Shown here: positions 8,890 to 19,016 of the stretch, in pieces | Layout of the letters: the number at the start of each line of letters is the position of its first letter | Numbering within the stretch: the first letter of the stretch is position 1 | From: an uncultured Paracoccaceae bacterium | GTDB lineage: Bacteria > Pseudomonadota > Alphaproteobacteria > Rhodobacterales > Rhodobacteraceae | Reading direction: 5' to 3' | Length of the DNA: 64,000 nucleotides | NCBI GenBank assembly: GCA_947500775.1 | Contig: CANMTD010000002.1 | Span: 372,001 to 436,000, forward strand | The notes under the pieces: generated by a model | What the model saw: the letters and a program-made list of their open reading frames with translations, nothing else | Databases searched by the model: none | What the model was told of the DNA's origin: nothing | Program-made: the position numbers and the translations under genes

Positions 8890-10086
8890 TCAGTCTTTCA
8901 GGGATTCTTCGCGCAGGCCGTCGGCCAGCAGGTTCAGCCCCAGCACAAGGCTCATCAGTGAAAACGCGGGCGGCAGCGCCATATGCGGGAAGGACGACAG
9001 GAACCGTCGGCCGTCATTGATCATCAGCCCCCAGTCGGGGCTTTCAGACCCCAGCCCGATTCCGAAAAATCCCAATGTTCCCAACAGGATGGTGGTATAG
9101 CCGATGCGCAGGCTGAAATCGACGATGATCGGGCCGCGGGCGTTTGGCATGATTTCCCACAGCATGATGTACCACGGGGTTTCGCCACGGGTCTGGGCGG
9201 CGGCCACATAGTCGCGGGTCTGAATTTCCAGCGTCAGGCCGCGCACGATGCGAAACATCGTGGGGGCGTTCACGAAGACCACCATGACGAAGACGATCAG
9301 CACCTCGGGCGGGGGCGCCAGCGTGGGCGCGGCGTTGAAGGTGACCACCCCGATCAGCATCAGCCAGACCACAACCGGCACCGCCATCAGGGCAAAGGCC
9401 TTTTGCGGCCGGGTCCGGGTTTTCGACCAGATCAGCGTCAGCACAAAGGCCAGGGCCACGCTCAGAACGATGCCGCCGCCCACCTCGGGCAGAAGGATAT
9501 CGCGCGGTTGCGGCGTCAGGTCGGAGGAAAAATCGACCATGATATAATCGCGGATGCCCGGTGTGACGAAGAGGAACATCAGCAGGATCACCGGGAACGA
9601 CAGGATCAGGTTGGCGATGAACGACAGCACCGTGTCGATCTTGCCGCCGAAATACCCGGCGGGCAGCCCCAGCAACATGCCGATCACATAGGCAAACAAC
9701 GTCGCCAGCGGCGCGATCAGCAGTACGATCCGCGCGCCCATCACCAGACGGCTGAAGATATCACGGCCCAGCGTATCGGTGCCCAGCAACGCATACATGT
9801 CTTCGGTTCCGGGGACGGGGGTGCCGGGCTTTTTCAGCCGCATCCCCGAGATTTGTTGCAGCGGGTCATAGGGCGCGATCACATCGGCGAAAATCGCGGT
9901 AAAGACCCAGAACATGACAAAGGCAAAGCCGATCATGCCGATCGGGCTGTCGAACAGTTTGCCGTAAAGCCCGAGGTTGCGTTTGAACATGATCGACAGC
10001 ACGAAGGTGGCGATCAGGGCGATCCAGACGGGGGTCAGGGCCAGAAAGGTGCCTGAGACGACGCCGAAGGTCGACATGGGTTCCAT
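8890..10086 (-). CDS. Peptide-type ABC transporter permease (DppC-like, enlarged)
   Basis: A 398-residue inner-membrane permease. It has the DppC N-terminal domain (DPLQQ, then LLGTDTLGRDIFSRLVMGAR) and the EAA loop near residues 294-320 (YVAAAQTRGETPWYIMLWEI). The family is usually about 290 residues. Here about 80 extra residues (roughly 176-260), with two more predicted membrane segments, sit between SFPVILLMFLFV and the helix before the EAA loop. Eleven bases separate it from the ATPase gene and 13 from the other permease. The reading frame is intact, so the insertion is a property of this protein and not a frameshift. Confidence 0.92.
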   Translation of the reverse strand: MEPMSTFGVVSGTFLALTPVWIALIATFVLSIMFKRNLGLYGKLFDSPIGMIGFAFVMFWVFTAIFADVIAPYDPLQQISGMRLKKPGTPVPGTEDMYALLGTDTLGRDIFSRLVMGARIVLLIAPLATLFAYVIGMLLGLPAGYFGGKIDTVLSFIANLILSFPVILLMFLFVTPGIRDYIMVDFSSDLTPQPRDILLPEVGGGIVLSVALAFVLTLIWSKTRTRPQKAFALMAVPVVVWLMLIGVVTFNAAPTLAPPPEVLIVFVMVVFVNAPTMFRIVRGLTLEIQTRDYVAAAQTRGETPWYIMLWEIMPNARGPIIVDFSLRIGYTTILLGTLGFFGIGLGSESPDWGLMINDGRRFLSSFPHMALPPAFSLMSLVLGLNLLADGLREESLKD

Positions 10087-10099
10087 TGCTCTGTTCCCC

Positions 10100-11077
10100 T
10101 CAGCTTATACGGATGCGCGGGTTCAGGAACACATAGCCGATGTCGGATATCAGCTGGGTGATCAGAACCACGAAGACGGCGATGACCGAACAGGCCAGCA
10201 AAAGATCGATGTCGGTGTTTGATGCGGCTTCGACCAGCAGCCAGCCGAACCCTTTATAATCAAACAGCCGCTCAACGATGACGACACCGGTCAGCAGCCA
10301 CGGAAACTGCAGCATGATCACGGTAAAGGGCGCGATCAGCGCGTTGCGCAGGGCGTGTTTCAGCACGATGTCGCGGAACTTCACCCCTTTCAGCCGGGCG
10401 GTGCGGATATATTGCTGGGTCATCACCTCGGCCATCGAGGCGCGGGTCATGCGGGCGATATAGCCCATGCCATACAGGGCCATGGTCAGAACGGGCAGGG
10501 CGAAATTGTAAAAGGTGATGCCCTTTTCGCTGGCGCTGGTGGCAATCGGGCTAAGCAGGACGCCCTTGTCCAGAAACATCGGCGAAAATCCGAAGGCCGA
10601 GGCCCCGAACAGCACCACCAAAATCGGCCCCATCACGAATTCAGGGGTCGAGGTCGACACGATGGACAGGGTCGACAGCGCCCGGTCGCCGGTTGATTTT
10701 TCGCGCATCCCCGCCAGAACCCCGATGATCAGCGCCATCGGCACCATCACCACCATGACCCAGAACATCAGCAGCCCGGTATTGGCCAGCCGCCCCCAGA
10801 TCACGTCGTTCACGGCCAGATCGAACCGGGTCGAGGTGCCCCAGTCGCCAATCAGCACGCCGCCGATCCAGTCGGCGTATCGGGCGATCAGGCTTTTGGT
10901 GTAAATCGTGGTTTCGATCCAGCTGTCGACTTCGGCTTGCGGCGTGAGGTTGCCAAGTTCGGTGCGTGCCAGAATTTCAAGGTTCGGTCTGAGGTTCATC
11001 AGGAAGAAAACAATGAGCGTCAGCACCAGCGCGGTCAGAAGCATCGTTCCAAAGCGCTTGAGCAGAAAAATCAGCAT
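10100..11077 (-). CDS. Peptide-type ABC transporter permease (DppB-like)
   Basis: A 325-residue permease beginning MLIFLLKRFGTMLLTALVLTLIVFFLM, the standard DppB-type first helix. A periplasmic loop is followed by further helices, with the EAA-type loop IRTARLKGVKFRDIVLKHALRNALIAP. The length is normal for the family. First permease gene after the substrate-binding protein. The 98 bp between them contain a strong stem-loop. Pairs with the enlarged DppC-like permease to form the membrane channel. Confidence 0.93.
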   Translation of the reverse strand: MLIFLLKRFGTMLLTALVLTLIVFFLMNLRPNLEILARTELGNLTPQAEVDSWIETTIYTKSLIARYADWIGGVLIGDWGTSTRFDLAVNDVIWGRLANTGLLMFWVMVVMVPMALIIGVLAGMREKSTGDRALSTLSIVSTSTPEFVMGPILVVLFGASAFGFSPMFLDKGVLLSPIATSASEKGITFYNFALPVLTMALYGMGYIARMTRASMAEVMTQQYIRTARLKGVKFRDIVLKHALRNALIAPFTVIMLQFPWLLTGVVIVERLFDYKGFGWLLVEAASNTDIDLLLACSVIAVFVVLITQLISDIGYVFLNPRIRIS

Positions 11078-11128
11078 CCCTGTCCTTACGGATATGTTTC
11101 ATTTTTAATTGGCGGGGGGACCCGCGGA

Positions 11129-11157
11129 CCGGACGGCGGGTGTATCCCGCCGCCCGG
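11129..11157 (-). terminator. Stem-loop between binding-protein gene and permease genes
   Basis: Arms 11129-11140 and 11146-11157 pair at 11 of 12 positions around a 5-nt loop. The structure starts 19 bp after the stop of the substrate-binding protein gene and precedes the permease gene on the same strand. It lacks a clean T run, so it more likely protects the upstream mRNA or causes partial termination. Either would give more binding protein than permease. That role is inferred. Confidence 0.55.
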
Positions 11158-11175
11158 TGTTTCAAACAGGCGCGA

Positions 11176-12828
11176 TCAGCCTTCGATCGCCCAGGTGTCG
11201 TGGTGATGTTCGTGGGCCTGATGCTTTGCGGTCCCGGTCACGCCCGGACGGAAGTGACGGTACAGCGACCGCCAGTACGGCTGGATGACAATGCCTTCGT
11301 CTTGCATGATTTCCTGAATGCGCTTCATCTTGGCCTTGCGGGCGTCCACATCGGCGATGGTCAGCGATTCCTTGATCAGCGCGTCCAGCTCGTCGTTCTT
11401 GACCGCGGCTTCGTTCCACACGCCATCCTTGGTATAGGCCAGCGCCATGATCTGAACGCCAAGCGGGCGGGCGTTCCACTGGGTGCAGGAAAAGCTGTGC
11501 GTGTCCCAGCCGGCCCAGAAGGTGTTGCCGGGCATCAGCGTGCGTTTCACCTTGATCCCTGCGTCGCGCATCTGGGCGGCAATCGCATCGGCGGTGGACC
11601 GGTTCCAGTCATCGTCGATCGAGATCAGTTCGAACTCGGTATCGGCGTGCCCTGCCTCAGCCAGCAGGGCCATCGCCTTGGCCGGATCGCGGGTCAGGGC
11701 GGGCAGTTCGTTGTATTCGGGGTGGAACGGCGCGACATGGTGGTTTTCGGCCAGTTGACCGCGCCCGCCATAGCCCAGTTCCAGAACGACATTGTTATCG
11801 ACGGCGGCGGCAATCGCCTGACGCACCTTTTTGTTGGCAAAGATCTTTTCGCCGTTCAACTCAAAGTCGTGGTTGCCCCGGCAGACGATGGTGGCGGCGG
11901 TGGCCACTTCGGATTTTTCCATGCCGATGGCATCGAAGATGTCGATGAATTCGCCGTTGGATTCATGGACCATGTCGATCTCGCCCGCCTCGAAGGCCGC
12001 GATAAAGGTCGACGGGTCGGTGCCAAGGTCGACGTATTCGATCGTGCCCAGCGCGACGTCGCCGCCCCACCAGTCGTCCCGCTTGCTCAGCGTGGCGCCC
12101 ACGCCGATATCGACGCGGTCGATCATGTAGGGGCCGGTGCCCACGGGGTTTTGCGTCAGGTTGGCGCCGTCGGCATCAAAGTTGCGGTGCACGATCAGCG
12201 ACGGGTAGTCCGACATGTTGGCGATGATCGCGATGTCAGGTGCGCTCATGTTCAGCTGCACGGTTGTCGCATCGACCACGACGATGGCGCCGTCGCGGGC
12301 TTGTTTGGTTTCGGGGTCCTGCAAGGTGCCCACGCGGCTGGACATCGAGTTGCCTTCGACATTGCCGTCGCACCAGCGGGCGATGTTATAGGCCACATCC
12401 TCGGCGGTGAAATCGTCGCCGTTGGACCATTTCACACCGGGGCGAACCTTCAGCGTGTATTGGGTGGCGTCGTCGTTGACTTCCCAGCTTTCCAGCAGCC
12501 AGGGTTCGAACGTGTAATCGCGGGTCCAGCGCACAAGGTTTTCACACAGTCCACGGGCAACGTTGGCTTTTTCCGACCAGTCGAAGATACGCGGATCATC
12601 AACCGCAAGCACCCGCATCTGGCACCGCAGGGTCGTGCCAGAGCCCTGTGCCTCGGCCCGTGTCGGCGCCGCCAGCCCGATCAGCGAATAAGCCCCCGCC
12701 GTCGTGACGCCCAATGTCGTGGCATAGGCCAGAAATTCGCGACGGTCCAACTGGCCGTCCTTGCATTCCTTGGCGTAGGTCTCGACCGCCGGGTGCAGTG
12801 GTTTACCGTTAATGGTGGAATGCGTCAT
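11176..12828 (-). CDS. Peptide-type ABC transporter substrate-binding protein (SBP family 5), Tat-type signal
   Basis: A 550-residue periplasmic binding protein of the SBP_bac_5 type ([26 protein letters not shown] is the family signature region). The N-terminus has a 28-residue cytosolic lead, then [26 protein letters not shown] ending in RAEAQ. The twin arginines and mild hydrophobic stretch point to export by the Tat pathway, unusual but not unique for this family. First gene of the importer operon; the regulator gene upstream (AraC type) faces the same way. Ligand unknown. Confidence 0.92.
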   Translation of the reverse strand: MTHSTINGKPLHPAVETYAKECKDGQLDRREFLAYATTLGVTTAGAYSLIGLAAPTRAEAQGSGTTLRCQMRVLAVDDPRIFDWSEKANVARGLCENLVRWTRDYTFEPWLLESWEVNDDATQYTLKVRPGVKWSNGDDFTAEDVAYNIARWCDGNVEGNSMSSRVGTLQDPETKQARDGAIVVVDATTVQLNMSAPDIAIIANMSDYPSLIVHRNFDADGANLTQNPVGTGPYMIDRVDIGVGATLSKRDDWWGGDVALGTIEYVDLGTDPSTFIAAFEAGEIDMVHESNGEFIDIFDAIGMEKSEVATAATIVCRGNHDFELNGEKIFANKKVRQAIAAAVDNNVVLELGYGGRGQLAENHHVAPFHPEYNELPALTRDPAKAMALLAEAGHADTEFELISIDDDWNRSTADAIAAQMRDAGIKVKRTLMPGNTFWAGWDTHSFSCTQWNARPLGVQIMALAYTKDGVWNEAAVKNDELDALIKESLTIADVDARKAKMKRIQEIMQDEGIVIQPYWRSLYRHFRPGVTGTAKHQAHEHHHDTWAIEG

Positions 12829-13054
12829 GTGTTACTCCCTGTGAGGCATTATACGTTTTGATTGGGGTGTTAAGGCTGTGCTGCGGTCAAAACCGACAGG
12901 TCTGGTGCTGCAACTACGTCCCCCTTTTGCGCATTCGGCATCAGAAAACCCCGTGGGTCAACGTCAAAGGCCGTCACCAGCCGGTCCAAATGCGACATTC
13001 GCCTACAACAAAAACGACATTCCGGCGAAGTGCAACCGTTTGTTCGGAAAAAGC
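12829..13054 (-). promoter_or_regulatory. Upstream region of the peptide ABC operon
   Basis: This 226-bp gap lies between the AraC-type regulator stop and the binding-protein start and should hold the operon promoter and probably the regulator's operator. I see no coding frame with a plausible start. I could not pick out a convincing -35/-10 pair or repeated operator by eye. Confidence 0.4.
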
Positions 13055-13846
13055 CTACTGCGGTTCGCTGCGCCGGAAGGCAACCGGCGCGGCCCCGGTC
13101 CGGTTCTGGAACATGCGCGTGAAATAGGCCGCCGAGCCAAATCCGACATCCGCCGCGATATCCTTGACCGGGCGGTTCGTATCGGCCAGCAGGCGCCGGG
13201 CCTCGGCGATCTTGCGGTCGGTCAGGTAATCCGACGCGGTGCTGCCACAGGTGCTTTTGCAGACCCGGGTCAGATGGGTCGGGGTCACGCCCAGACGGTC
13301 GGCGTAATCGGACACCGACATGCCGCTGTGGTAATTGGTTTCGACCAGCGCGCTATAGGTGCGGACCAGCCGCCGGGCGGCGTCGGTCGAGGCCAGGCTG
13401 TCTTCGTTCAGCGCCCGCTGACGTTCCAGCCAGACCGAGATTAACCCCGCGGTATGCAGCATCAGCCGGTCGCGGGCGGGCAGGGTGCCTTCGGATTCGC
13501 GTTGCAGGGTTTCCAGCAGGACGGTCAGTTCGCTTTGCGCATGGGCATCGCGGATACGCAGGTGATGCGCGGCATCCGGCAGCACCAGACCGTTGTCTTT
13601 GGGAAAATACAGCGCGGTGCCAAAGACCTGCGCGGTCATGTCGAAGGAATGCATGGTATTGGCCGGGATGAACACCGCGTTATGGGCGCCATAGCCGCGG
13701 GTCACGCCTCCAACGGTTATCCGGCCCTGACCCCGGGTGAACCACAGCAACTGATCGGTTGCATAGCTGCGCATGGCTTCGACCCGCCAGCGGCCGCCTT
13801 GGGCCAATCGGTGAATCGGAGTCAGCCGAAATTGGGTTGCGATCAT
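13055..13846 (-). CDS. AraC-family transcriptional regulator
   Basis: A 263-residue protein with an N-terminal AraC cupin-type sensing domain (region RWRVEAMRSYATDQLLWFTRGQG to about residue 110) and a C-terminal double helix-turn-helix DNA-binding domain. The first HTH is near MSVSDYADRLGVTPTHLTRVCK; the second includes PVKDIAADVGFGSAAYFTRMFQ, the AraC consensus. It lies directly upstream of the peptide-type ABC operon on the same strand with a 226-bp gap, so control of that transporter is a reasonable inference. The effector is unknown. Confidence 0.9.
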   Translation of the reverse strand: MIATQFRLTPIHRLAQGGRWRVEAMRSYATDQLLWFTRGQGRITVGGVTRGYGAHNAVFIPANTMHSFDMTAQVFGTALYFPKDNGLVLPDAAHHLRIRDAHAQSELTVLLETLQRESEGTLPARDRLMLHTAGLISVWLERQRALNEDSLASTDAARRLVRTYSALVETNYHSGMSVSDYADRLGVTPTHLTRVCKSTCGSTASDYLTDRKIAEARRLLADTNRPVKDIAADVGFGSAAYFTRMFQNRTGAAPVAFRRSEPQ

Positions 13847-13954
13847 GGGGCCACCAATACGAAAACAGGTTCGATCAGGGTAACACTATGCGCCCGGGTT
13901 AAGAATCGTAAACAGAAAATGTTCGAAATGTGGCATGATTACGCCCATACCGTG

Positions 13955-14827
13955 TCAATCCGGCACGATGGGGTGCCAGTCTTTCATCCGTGCCCGGAAC
14001 CATGTGCGCTGACGTTTTGCGAATTGCCGGGTGGCGGTCTGGGCGGCGATGCGGGCCTGATCCAGGCTTATGTCGCCCTTCAGGTGGGCAATCAATTCGC
14101 GTGCGCCGATTGCCTTGGACGACAGCAGCGCAGGGTCCCAGCGGTCCAGATTTTCCTGCGCCTCGTCCAGCGCGCCACCGGCCAGCATCAGGTCGAACCG
14201 CCGTTCGATGCGCGCGGTCAGCCAATCGCGCCCGGCCTCCAGCACGAAGGGCTGGGCCTGCGCCAGCGGCAACAGGGCCGGGCCGGTGTCGGCCTGCCAG
14301 TCGGCCAGCCCGCGACCCGTGGCGCGCAGCACCTCCCACGCGCGCTGCACCCGCATCGGGTTCAGCGGGTCCAGGTTCGACCGGCTGGCGGGGTCCAGTT
14401 CCTCCAGCATCGCGGCGCGGCCCCGTTCGGCCATGCGGGCGTCGGCCTCGGCCCGGACTTCGGGCGGGGTCGGCGGGATATCGGCCAACCCTTCGGTCAG
14501 CGCCGACAGGTACAGGCCGGTGCCGCCGACGATGATCGGCCGGTCCGGTCCGGTCAGGATCGACGCAACCTCGCGCAGCCAATGGCCCACCGAATAGTCG
14601 CCGTCATAGGCAATATGACCGTAAAGCGCGTGGCGCGCCCGCGCCTCATCCGCCGCCGACGGGCGCGCGGTCAGCACCCGCCAGCCGTCGAAAACCTGCA
14701 AGGCATCGGCGTTGACGATCACGCCACCCTGAGATTCGGCAATGCGCAGCGCCAGTTCGGATTTGCCCGACGCGGTCGGGCCCGCAATCAGGATCGGACG
14801 CTCCGGATCGGTCTGAAATGGCATCAT
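13955..14827 (-). CDS. miaA: tRNA dimethylallyltransferase
   Basis: A 290-residue MiaA that isopentenylates A37 in tRNAs reading UNN codons. It begins with the P-loop [12 protein letters not shown], followed by the conserved [26 protein letters not shown] and [10 protein letters not shown] segments. The C-terminal [12 protein letters not shown] is the tRNA-binding consensus. The length is close to the family norm. Divergent from pyrH across an 89-bp promoter region; its 3' end faces the start of the AraC regulator 108 bp away. Confidence 0.95.
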   Translation of the reverse strand: MMPFQTDPERPILIAGPTASGKSELALRIAESQGGVIVNADALQVFDGWRVLTARPSAADEARARHALYGHIAYDGDYSVGHWLREVASILTGPDRPIIVGGTGLYLSALTEGLADIPPTPPEVRAEADARMAERGRAAMLEELDPASRSNLDPLNPMRVQRAWEVLRATGRGLADWQADTGPALLPLAQAQPFVLEAGRDWLTARIERRFDLMLAGGALDEAQENLDRWDPALLSSKAIGARELIAHLKGDISLDQARIAAQTATRQFAKRQRTWFRARMKDWHPIVPD

Positions 14828-14916
14828 TCGCGATATTGCCTGTGTTGGTCGTTGAAACTGGCGGTCTTTTCCGACATTTTGCGCCCAAACAAAATATCAA
14901 ACCGGGGTGAAACCAT

Positions 14917-15654
14917 ATGAGCGACGGCACTGCCAATCAACCAGCGCCCGCCTATAAGCGTGTGCTTTTGAAAATTTCGGGTGAGGCGCTGATGGGCGAT
15001 CAGGGGTTCGGCCTGCATCCGCCCACGGTTCAGCGCATCGCGCAAGAGGTCAAAACCGTCCACGATCTTGGGGTCGAGATTTGCATGGTCATCGGCGGCG
15101 GCAACATTTTTCGCGGGCTGCAGGGCAGCGCGCAGGGGATGGAACGTACCACCGCCGACTATATGGGGATGCTGGCCACGGTGATGAACGCGCTGGCGAT
15201 GCAGTCCGCGCTGGAAGAGATGGGCGTCTTCTGCCGGGTGATCAGCGCCATTCGCATGGATGAGGTGGCCGAGCCCTATATCCGCCGCCGCGCGGTGCGC
15301 CATCTGGAAAAGAAACGGGTCTGCATCTTTGCCGCCGGCACCGGCAACCCCTATTTCACCACTGATACGGCGGCCACGCTGCGCGCCAATGAAATGGCCT
15401 GCGAGGCGATTTTCAAAGGCACCAAGGTGGACGGGATCTATGACAAGGACCCGGTGACGCATGCAGACGCGGTCCGGTTTGACGAAATCAGCTTTGACGA
15501 CGTGCTGCAGAAACGCCTGAAGGTGATGGATGCCTCGGCGATTGCGCTGGCCCGCGACAATGATTTGCCGATTATCGTCTTTTCGCTGGATGAGCCCGGC
15601 GGGTTCCGGGGAATTTTGGCCGGGGAAGGCACCTATACAATCGTGCACGGTTAA
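14917..15654 (+). CDS. pyrH: UMP kinase
   Basis: A 245-residue amino-acid-kinase-fold enzyme that phosphorylates UMP to UDP. Motifs seen are [19 protein letters not shown] at the N-terminus, GGGNIFRG, the [16 protein letters not shown] helix, and [16 protein letters not shown]. It leads the conserved cluster pyrH-frr-uppS-cdsA-dxr-rseP. The ATG follows a GGGGTGA ribosome-binding stretch. Confidence 0.96.
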   Translation: MSDGTANQPAPAYKRVLLKISGEALMGDQGFGLHPPTVQRIAQEVKTVHDLGVEICMVIGGGNIFRGLQGSAQGMERTTADYMGMLATVMNALAMQSALEEMGVFCRVISAIRMDEVAEPYIRRRAVRHLEKKRVCIFAAGTGNPYFTTDTAATLRANEMACEAIFKGTKVDGIYDKDPVTHADAVRFDEISFDDVLQKRLKVMDASAIALARDNDLPIIVFSLDEPGGFRGILAGEGTYTIVHG

Positions 15655-15706
15655 GGATATAGCAGACAAAACGGGCAAAAAGCCCGGACAAGGCCGGAGG
15701 TGAGAC

Positions 15707-16273
15707 ATGGCAGATGACGAGCTTGAGATTGATCTGGACGACCTGCAACGCCGGATGGACGGCGCTTTGGGGGCGTTGAAAACGGAATTTGCGTCGCTGC
15801 GGACCGGGCGGGCTTCGGCCTCGATGCTGGAACCGGTGATGGTCGAAGCCTATGGTCAGCGCACGCCGATCAATCAGGTCGGCACCGTCAACGTGCCCGA
15901 ACCACGCATGGTCACCATCAACGTCTGGGACAAATCCATGGTCAGCGCCGTGGAAAAGGCGATCCGCGAAAGCGGGCTGGGGATCAATCCGCAGCTGAAC
16001 GGCACCATCATCATGCTGCCGATCCCGGAACTGAACGAAGAACGCCGCCGCGAGCTGACCAAAGTCGCCGGGCAATATGCCGAACACGCCCGCGTGGCGA
16101 TCCGCAACGTGCGGCGTGACGGGATGGAACAGCTGAAAAAGGCCAAGGCGGCCGGGATGAGCGAAGACGACAACAAGGTCTGGGCGGATGAGGTTCAGGA
16201 ACTGACCGATGCGGCCATCGCCGGTATCGACAAGGCGCTGGAAACCAAGCAGCAAGAGATCATGCAGGTCTGA
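15707..16273 (+). CDS. frr: Ribosome recycling factor
   Basis: A 188-residue RRF with the family elements [37 protein letters not shown], and the C-terminal helix [21 protein letters not shown]. It releases ribosomes from mRNA after termination, together with EF-G. The ATG is preceded by GGAGG with good spacing. Lies 52 bp after pyrH, the conserved order. Confidence 0.96.
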   Translation: MADDELEIDLDDLQRRMDGALGALKTEFASLRTGRASASMLEPVMVEAYGQRTPINQVGTVNVPEPRMVTINVWDKSMVSAVEKAIRESGLGINPQLNGTIIMLPIPELNEERRRELTKVAGQYAEHARVAIRNVRRDGMEQLKKAKAAGMSEDDNKVWADEVQELTDAAIAGIDKALETKQQEIMQV

Positions 16274-16302
16274 CGGCCCATCATGATCGGGAAGGGACCC
16301 CC

Positions 16303-17028
16303 TTGACCGCGAATACACCAGTGCAGGGCGGGCCGGGCCATGTTGCGATCATCATGGATGGCAATGGCCGGTGGGCACAAAAACGCGGGCGCCCGCGGCT
16401 GTTTGGCCATCAGGCCGGGGCCAAGCGGGTACGCGAAATTGTGCGGGCCTGTCCGGGTCTGGGGGTGCGCTATCTGACGATCTTTGCGTTTTCGACGGAA
16501 AACTGGAAACGCACCCAGGCCGAGGTCAGCGGGCTGATGACGCTGTTCCGCCGTTATATCCAGCGCGAAGCACAGGCGCTGCTGGGCGAAGGCGTGCGGG
16601 TGCGGTTCATCGGCGATCGCAACCGGCTGGACGCCAAGCTGGTCGATCTGATGGATGAATTGGAAACGCTGACCGCCGGGAACGACAGTGTGAACCTGAC
16701 CATCGCCCTGAACTACGGCGGCCGGGACGAGGTGGCGCGCGCCACCAAACGTCTGGCCCAAGAGGTCGCCGCCGGGCGGCTGGACCCCGAAACCGTCGAT
16801 GAAACCACGCTGGCCCGGTTTCTGGACACCTATGTCCTGCCGGACCCCGATCTGGTGATCCGCACCTCGGGCGAGGCGCGGATTTCCAACTTTCTGCTGT
16901 GGCAGTCGGCCTATGCCGAATATGAATTCACCCCGGTCCTGTGGCCCGATTTCACGAAAGATATCTTTGCCGACATCATTGGCCGCTATGCGGGCCGCGA
17001 ACGCCGGTTCGGCGCGGTGCTTGGCTGA
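16303..17028 (+). CDS. uppS: (Di-trans,poly-cis)-undecaprenyl-diphosphate synthase
   Basis: A 241-residue cis-prenyltransferase making the C55 lipid carrier for peptidoglycan and LPS. Visible motifs are IMDGNGRWAQKRG (catalytic Asp), AFSTENWKR, LNYGGRDEV and DLVIRTSGEARISNFLLWQSAYAE. The start is taken as TTG at 16303 behind GGGAAGGG; a GTG at 16321 is possible. The stop overlaps the cdsA start (TGATG). Confidence 0.94.
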   Translation: MTANTPVQGGPGHVAIIMDGNGRWAQKRGRPRLFGHQAGAKRVREIVRACPGLGVRYLTIFAFSTENWKRTQAEVSGLMTLFRRYIQREAQALLGEGVRVRFIGDRNRLDAKLVDLMDELETLTAGNDSVNLTIALNYGGRDEVARATKRLAQEVAAGRLDPETVDETTLARFLDTYVLPDPDLVIRTSGEARISNFLLWQSAYAEYEFTPVLWPDFTKDIFADIIGRYAGRERRFGAVLG

Positions 17029-17819
17029 TGGGACAGTCCGGACGGTGGGAGGATCTGACCCAACGCCTGATTTCGGCGGGTGTGATGGCGGCGCTGGGGG
17101 TGGTGCTGATCTGGGCCGGTGGCCCGTGGTTCGCCACGCTGACCGCCGTGGTCAGCGGTATCATGATCTGGGAACTGTCGCGGATGATCGCGCCCGACAA
17201 GCGCAACGTGGCGCTGCAGCTGGCGGTTCTGGGCACGGGCGCAATCCTGTTGGCGCGCTATCTGCCGCCGGTCTTCACCATTCCCCTGTTGGCCGCGACC
17301 CCGATGGTGGGCGCCAGCCTGCTGAAACGCGAACGGGTGATATTCGCGCTGTTCGCGCTGGCCATTCTGGTGGCGGGATACGGGTTGTCGGGGTTCCGCG
17401 ACGCCCATGGGGTGGTCTGGTTGTTCTGGCTGGTGCTGGTGGTGATCGCCACCGATGTCTTTGGCTATTTCGCCGGGCGGTTCATCGGCGGCCCCAAATT
17501 CTGGCCCCGCGTCAGCCCCAAGAAAACATGGTCCGGCACGGTGGCGGGCTGGATCGCGGCGGCGCTGATCGGTTTGGCGTTCCGGCAATTCACCAATGCG
17601 GGTCCGGATTTGCCGTTGATTTCCATGGCCTTGTCGCTGGCCAGCCAGATGGGCGATATCGCCGAAAGTGCGGTGAAACGGCGTTTGGGCGTCAAAGACA
17701 GCTCTTCCCTGTTGCCCGGCCACGGCGGGCTGTTTGACCGGTTCGACGGGTTGCTGGGGGCGGCACTGCTGATGCTGCTGGTGGCGCAACTGGTCTATGT
17801 CCCCGAGGTGAGGTTTTAA
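17028..17819 (+). CDS. cdsA: Phosphatidate cytidylyltransferase
   Basis: A 263-residue multi-spanning membrane enzyme that makes CDP-diacylglycerol. The C-terminal half has the CdsA signature: DVFGYFAGRFIGGPK, PKKTWSGTVAGW, SQMGDIAESAVKRRLGVKDSS, and LPGHGGLFDRFDGLLGAA. I chose the ATG at 17028, which overlaps the uppS stop; a longer open frame upstream only overlaps uppS. Three bases separate its stop from dxr. Confidence 0.94.
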   Translation: MGQSGRWEDLTQRLISAGVMAALGVVLIWAGGPWFATLTAVVSGIMIWELSRMIAPDKRNVALQLAVLGTGAILLARYLPPVFTIPLLAATPMVGASLLKRERVIFALFALAILVAGYGLSGFRDAHGVVWLFWLVLVVIATDVFGYFAGRFIGGPKFWPRVSPKKTWSGTVAGWIAAALIGLAFRQFTNAGPDLPLISMALSLASQMGDIAESAVKRRLGVKDSSSLLPGHGGLFDRFDGLLGAALLMLLVAQLVYVPEVRF

Positions 17820-17822
17820 CTC

Positions 17823-19007
17823 ATGCGCCGGATTTCGATTTTTGGGGCAACGGGATCGATCGGGGTGAACACCGTCGATCTGCTGGAACGGCAGGGCGGG
17901 GCAAAGGCCTTTGACGTCGTGGCCCTGACCGGCGGGCGCAATATCGACCGGCTGGCCGCGCAGGCCCGCGCCCTGCGCGCCGATCTGGCCGTCACCTGTT
18001 ACCCCGACTGTTACGCGGCATTGAAAGAGGCGCTGGCCGGATCGGGCATCGAGGTCGCGGCAGGACCCGAGGCTTTGGTGGCCGCCGCCGACCGGCCCGC
18101 GGACTGGATCATGTCGGCCATCGTCGGCGTGGCCGGGCTGCAACCGGGGCTGCGGGCGCTGGAACATGGCACCACGCTGGCGCTGGCCAACAAGGAAAGC
18201 CTTGTGACCGCCGGGCCGCTGTTGCTGGGGCAGGCGGCGCGCAAAGGGGCGCGGGTTCTGCCCGTCGACAGCGAACATTCGGCGGTGTTTCAGGCCCTTG
18301 TGGGCGAAGATATCGCCGCCGTCGAAAAGATCACGATCACCGCCTCGGGCGGCGCGTTCCGCGATTGGCCGCTGGAGCGGCTGGCGACGGCCACGGTCAA
18401 ACAGGCCTCGACCCACCCCAATTGGGACATGGGTCAACGGATCACCATCGACAGCGCTTCGATGTTCAACAAGGCGCTGGAAGTCATAGAAACCAAAGAA
18501 TATTTCGGCATTGACGCGCAGGCGATCGACGTTCTGGTCCATCCTGAATCGCTGGTCCACGCGTTGGTCAGTTTTCGCGACGGCGCCGTGATGGCCCATA
18601 TGGGGCAGCCCGATATGCGCCATGCCATCGGCTATGCGCTGAACTGGCCCGACCGGCAGGATCTGCCGGTGCCGCGGCTGGATCTGGCGCAGATCGGCCA
18701 GCTGCGGTTCAGCGCGCCCGATCCCGCGCGCTATCCCGCCCTGCGACTGGCGTGCGAGGTGATGCGGCTGGGCGGTCTGGCGGGCGCGGCCTTCAACGGC
18801 GCCAAGGAACGGGCGCTTGACAGTTTCATCGCGGGCGAGATCGGTTTCCTGCAAATGGCCGAGGTGGTCGAGGCGGTTCTTGACAGGCTTTCGGGCGAAA
18901 GTGGCCTCATAAATGTCGAGATTAACCTTGATAACGTGACCGAGGTTGATCATCTGGCACGTAGATGCGCGACAGAGATGATCACGGCAGTACGTATAAA
19001 AAGATAG
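17823..19007 (+). CDS. dxr: 1-deoxy-D-xylulose-5-phosphate reductoisomerase
   Basis: A 394-residue enzyme of the MEP isoprenoid pathway. The N-terminal NADPH site is seen as ISIFGATGSIGVNTVDLL. Further motifs are ALANKESLVTAG, LPVDSEHSAVFQAL, TASGGAFRDWP, NWDMGQRITIDSASMFNKALE and VHPESLVHALVSF. Normal length. Supplies isoprenoid precursors for UppS in the same cluster. Confidence 0.96.
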   Translation: MRRISIFGATGSIGVNTVDLLERQGGAKAFDVVALTGGRNIDRLAAQARALRADLAVTCYPDCYAALKEALAGSGIEVAAGPEALVAAADRPADWIMSAIVGVAGLQPGLRALEHGTTLALANKESLVTAGPLLLGQAARKGARVLPVDSEHSAVFQALVGEDIAAVEKITITASGGAFRDWPLERLATATVKQASTHPNWDMGQRITIDSASMFNKALEVIETKEYFGIDAQAIDVLVHPESLVHALVSFRDGAVMAHMGQPDMRHAIGYALNWPDRQDLPVPRLDLAQIGQLRFSAPDPARYPALRLACEVMRLGGLAGAAFNGAKERALDSFIAGEIGFLQMAEVVEAVLDRLSGESGLINVEINLDNVTEVDHLARRCATEMITAVRIKR

Positions 19008-19016
19008 GAATACCCA

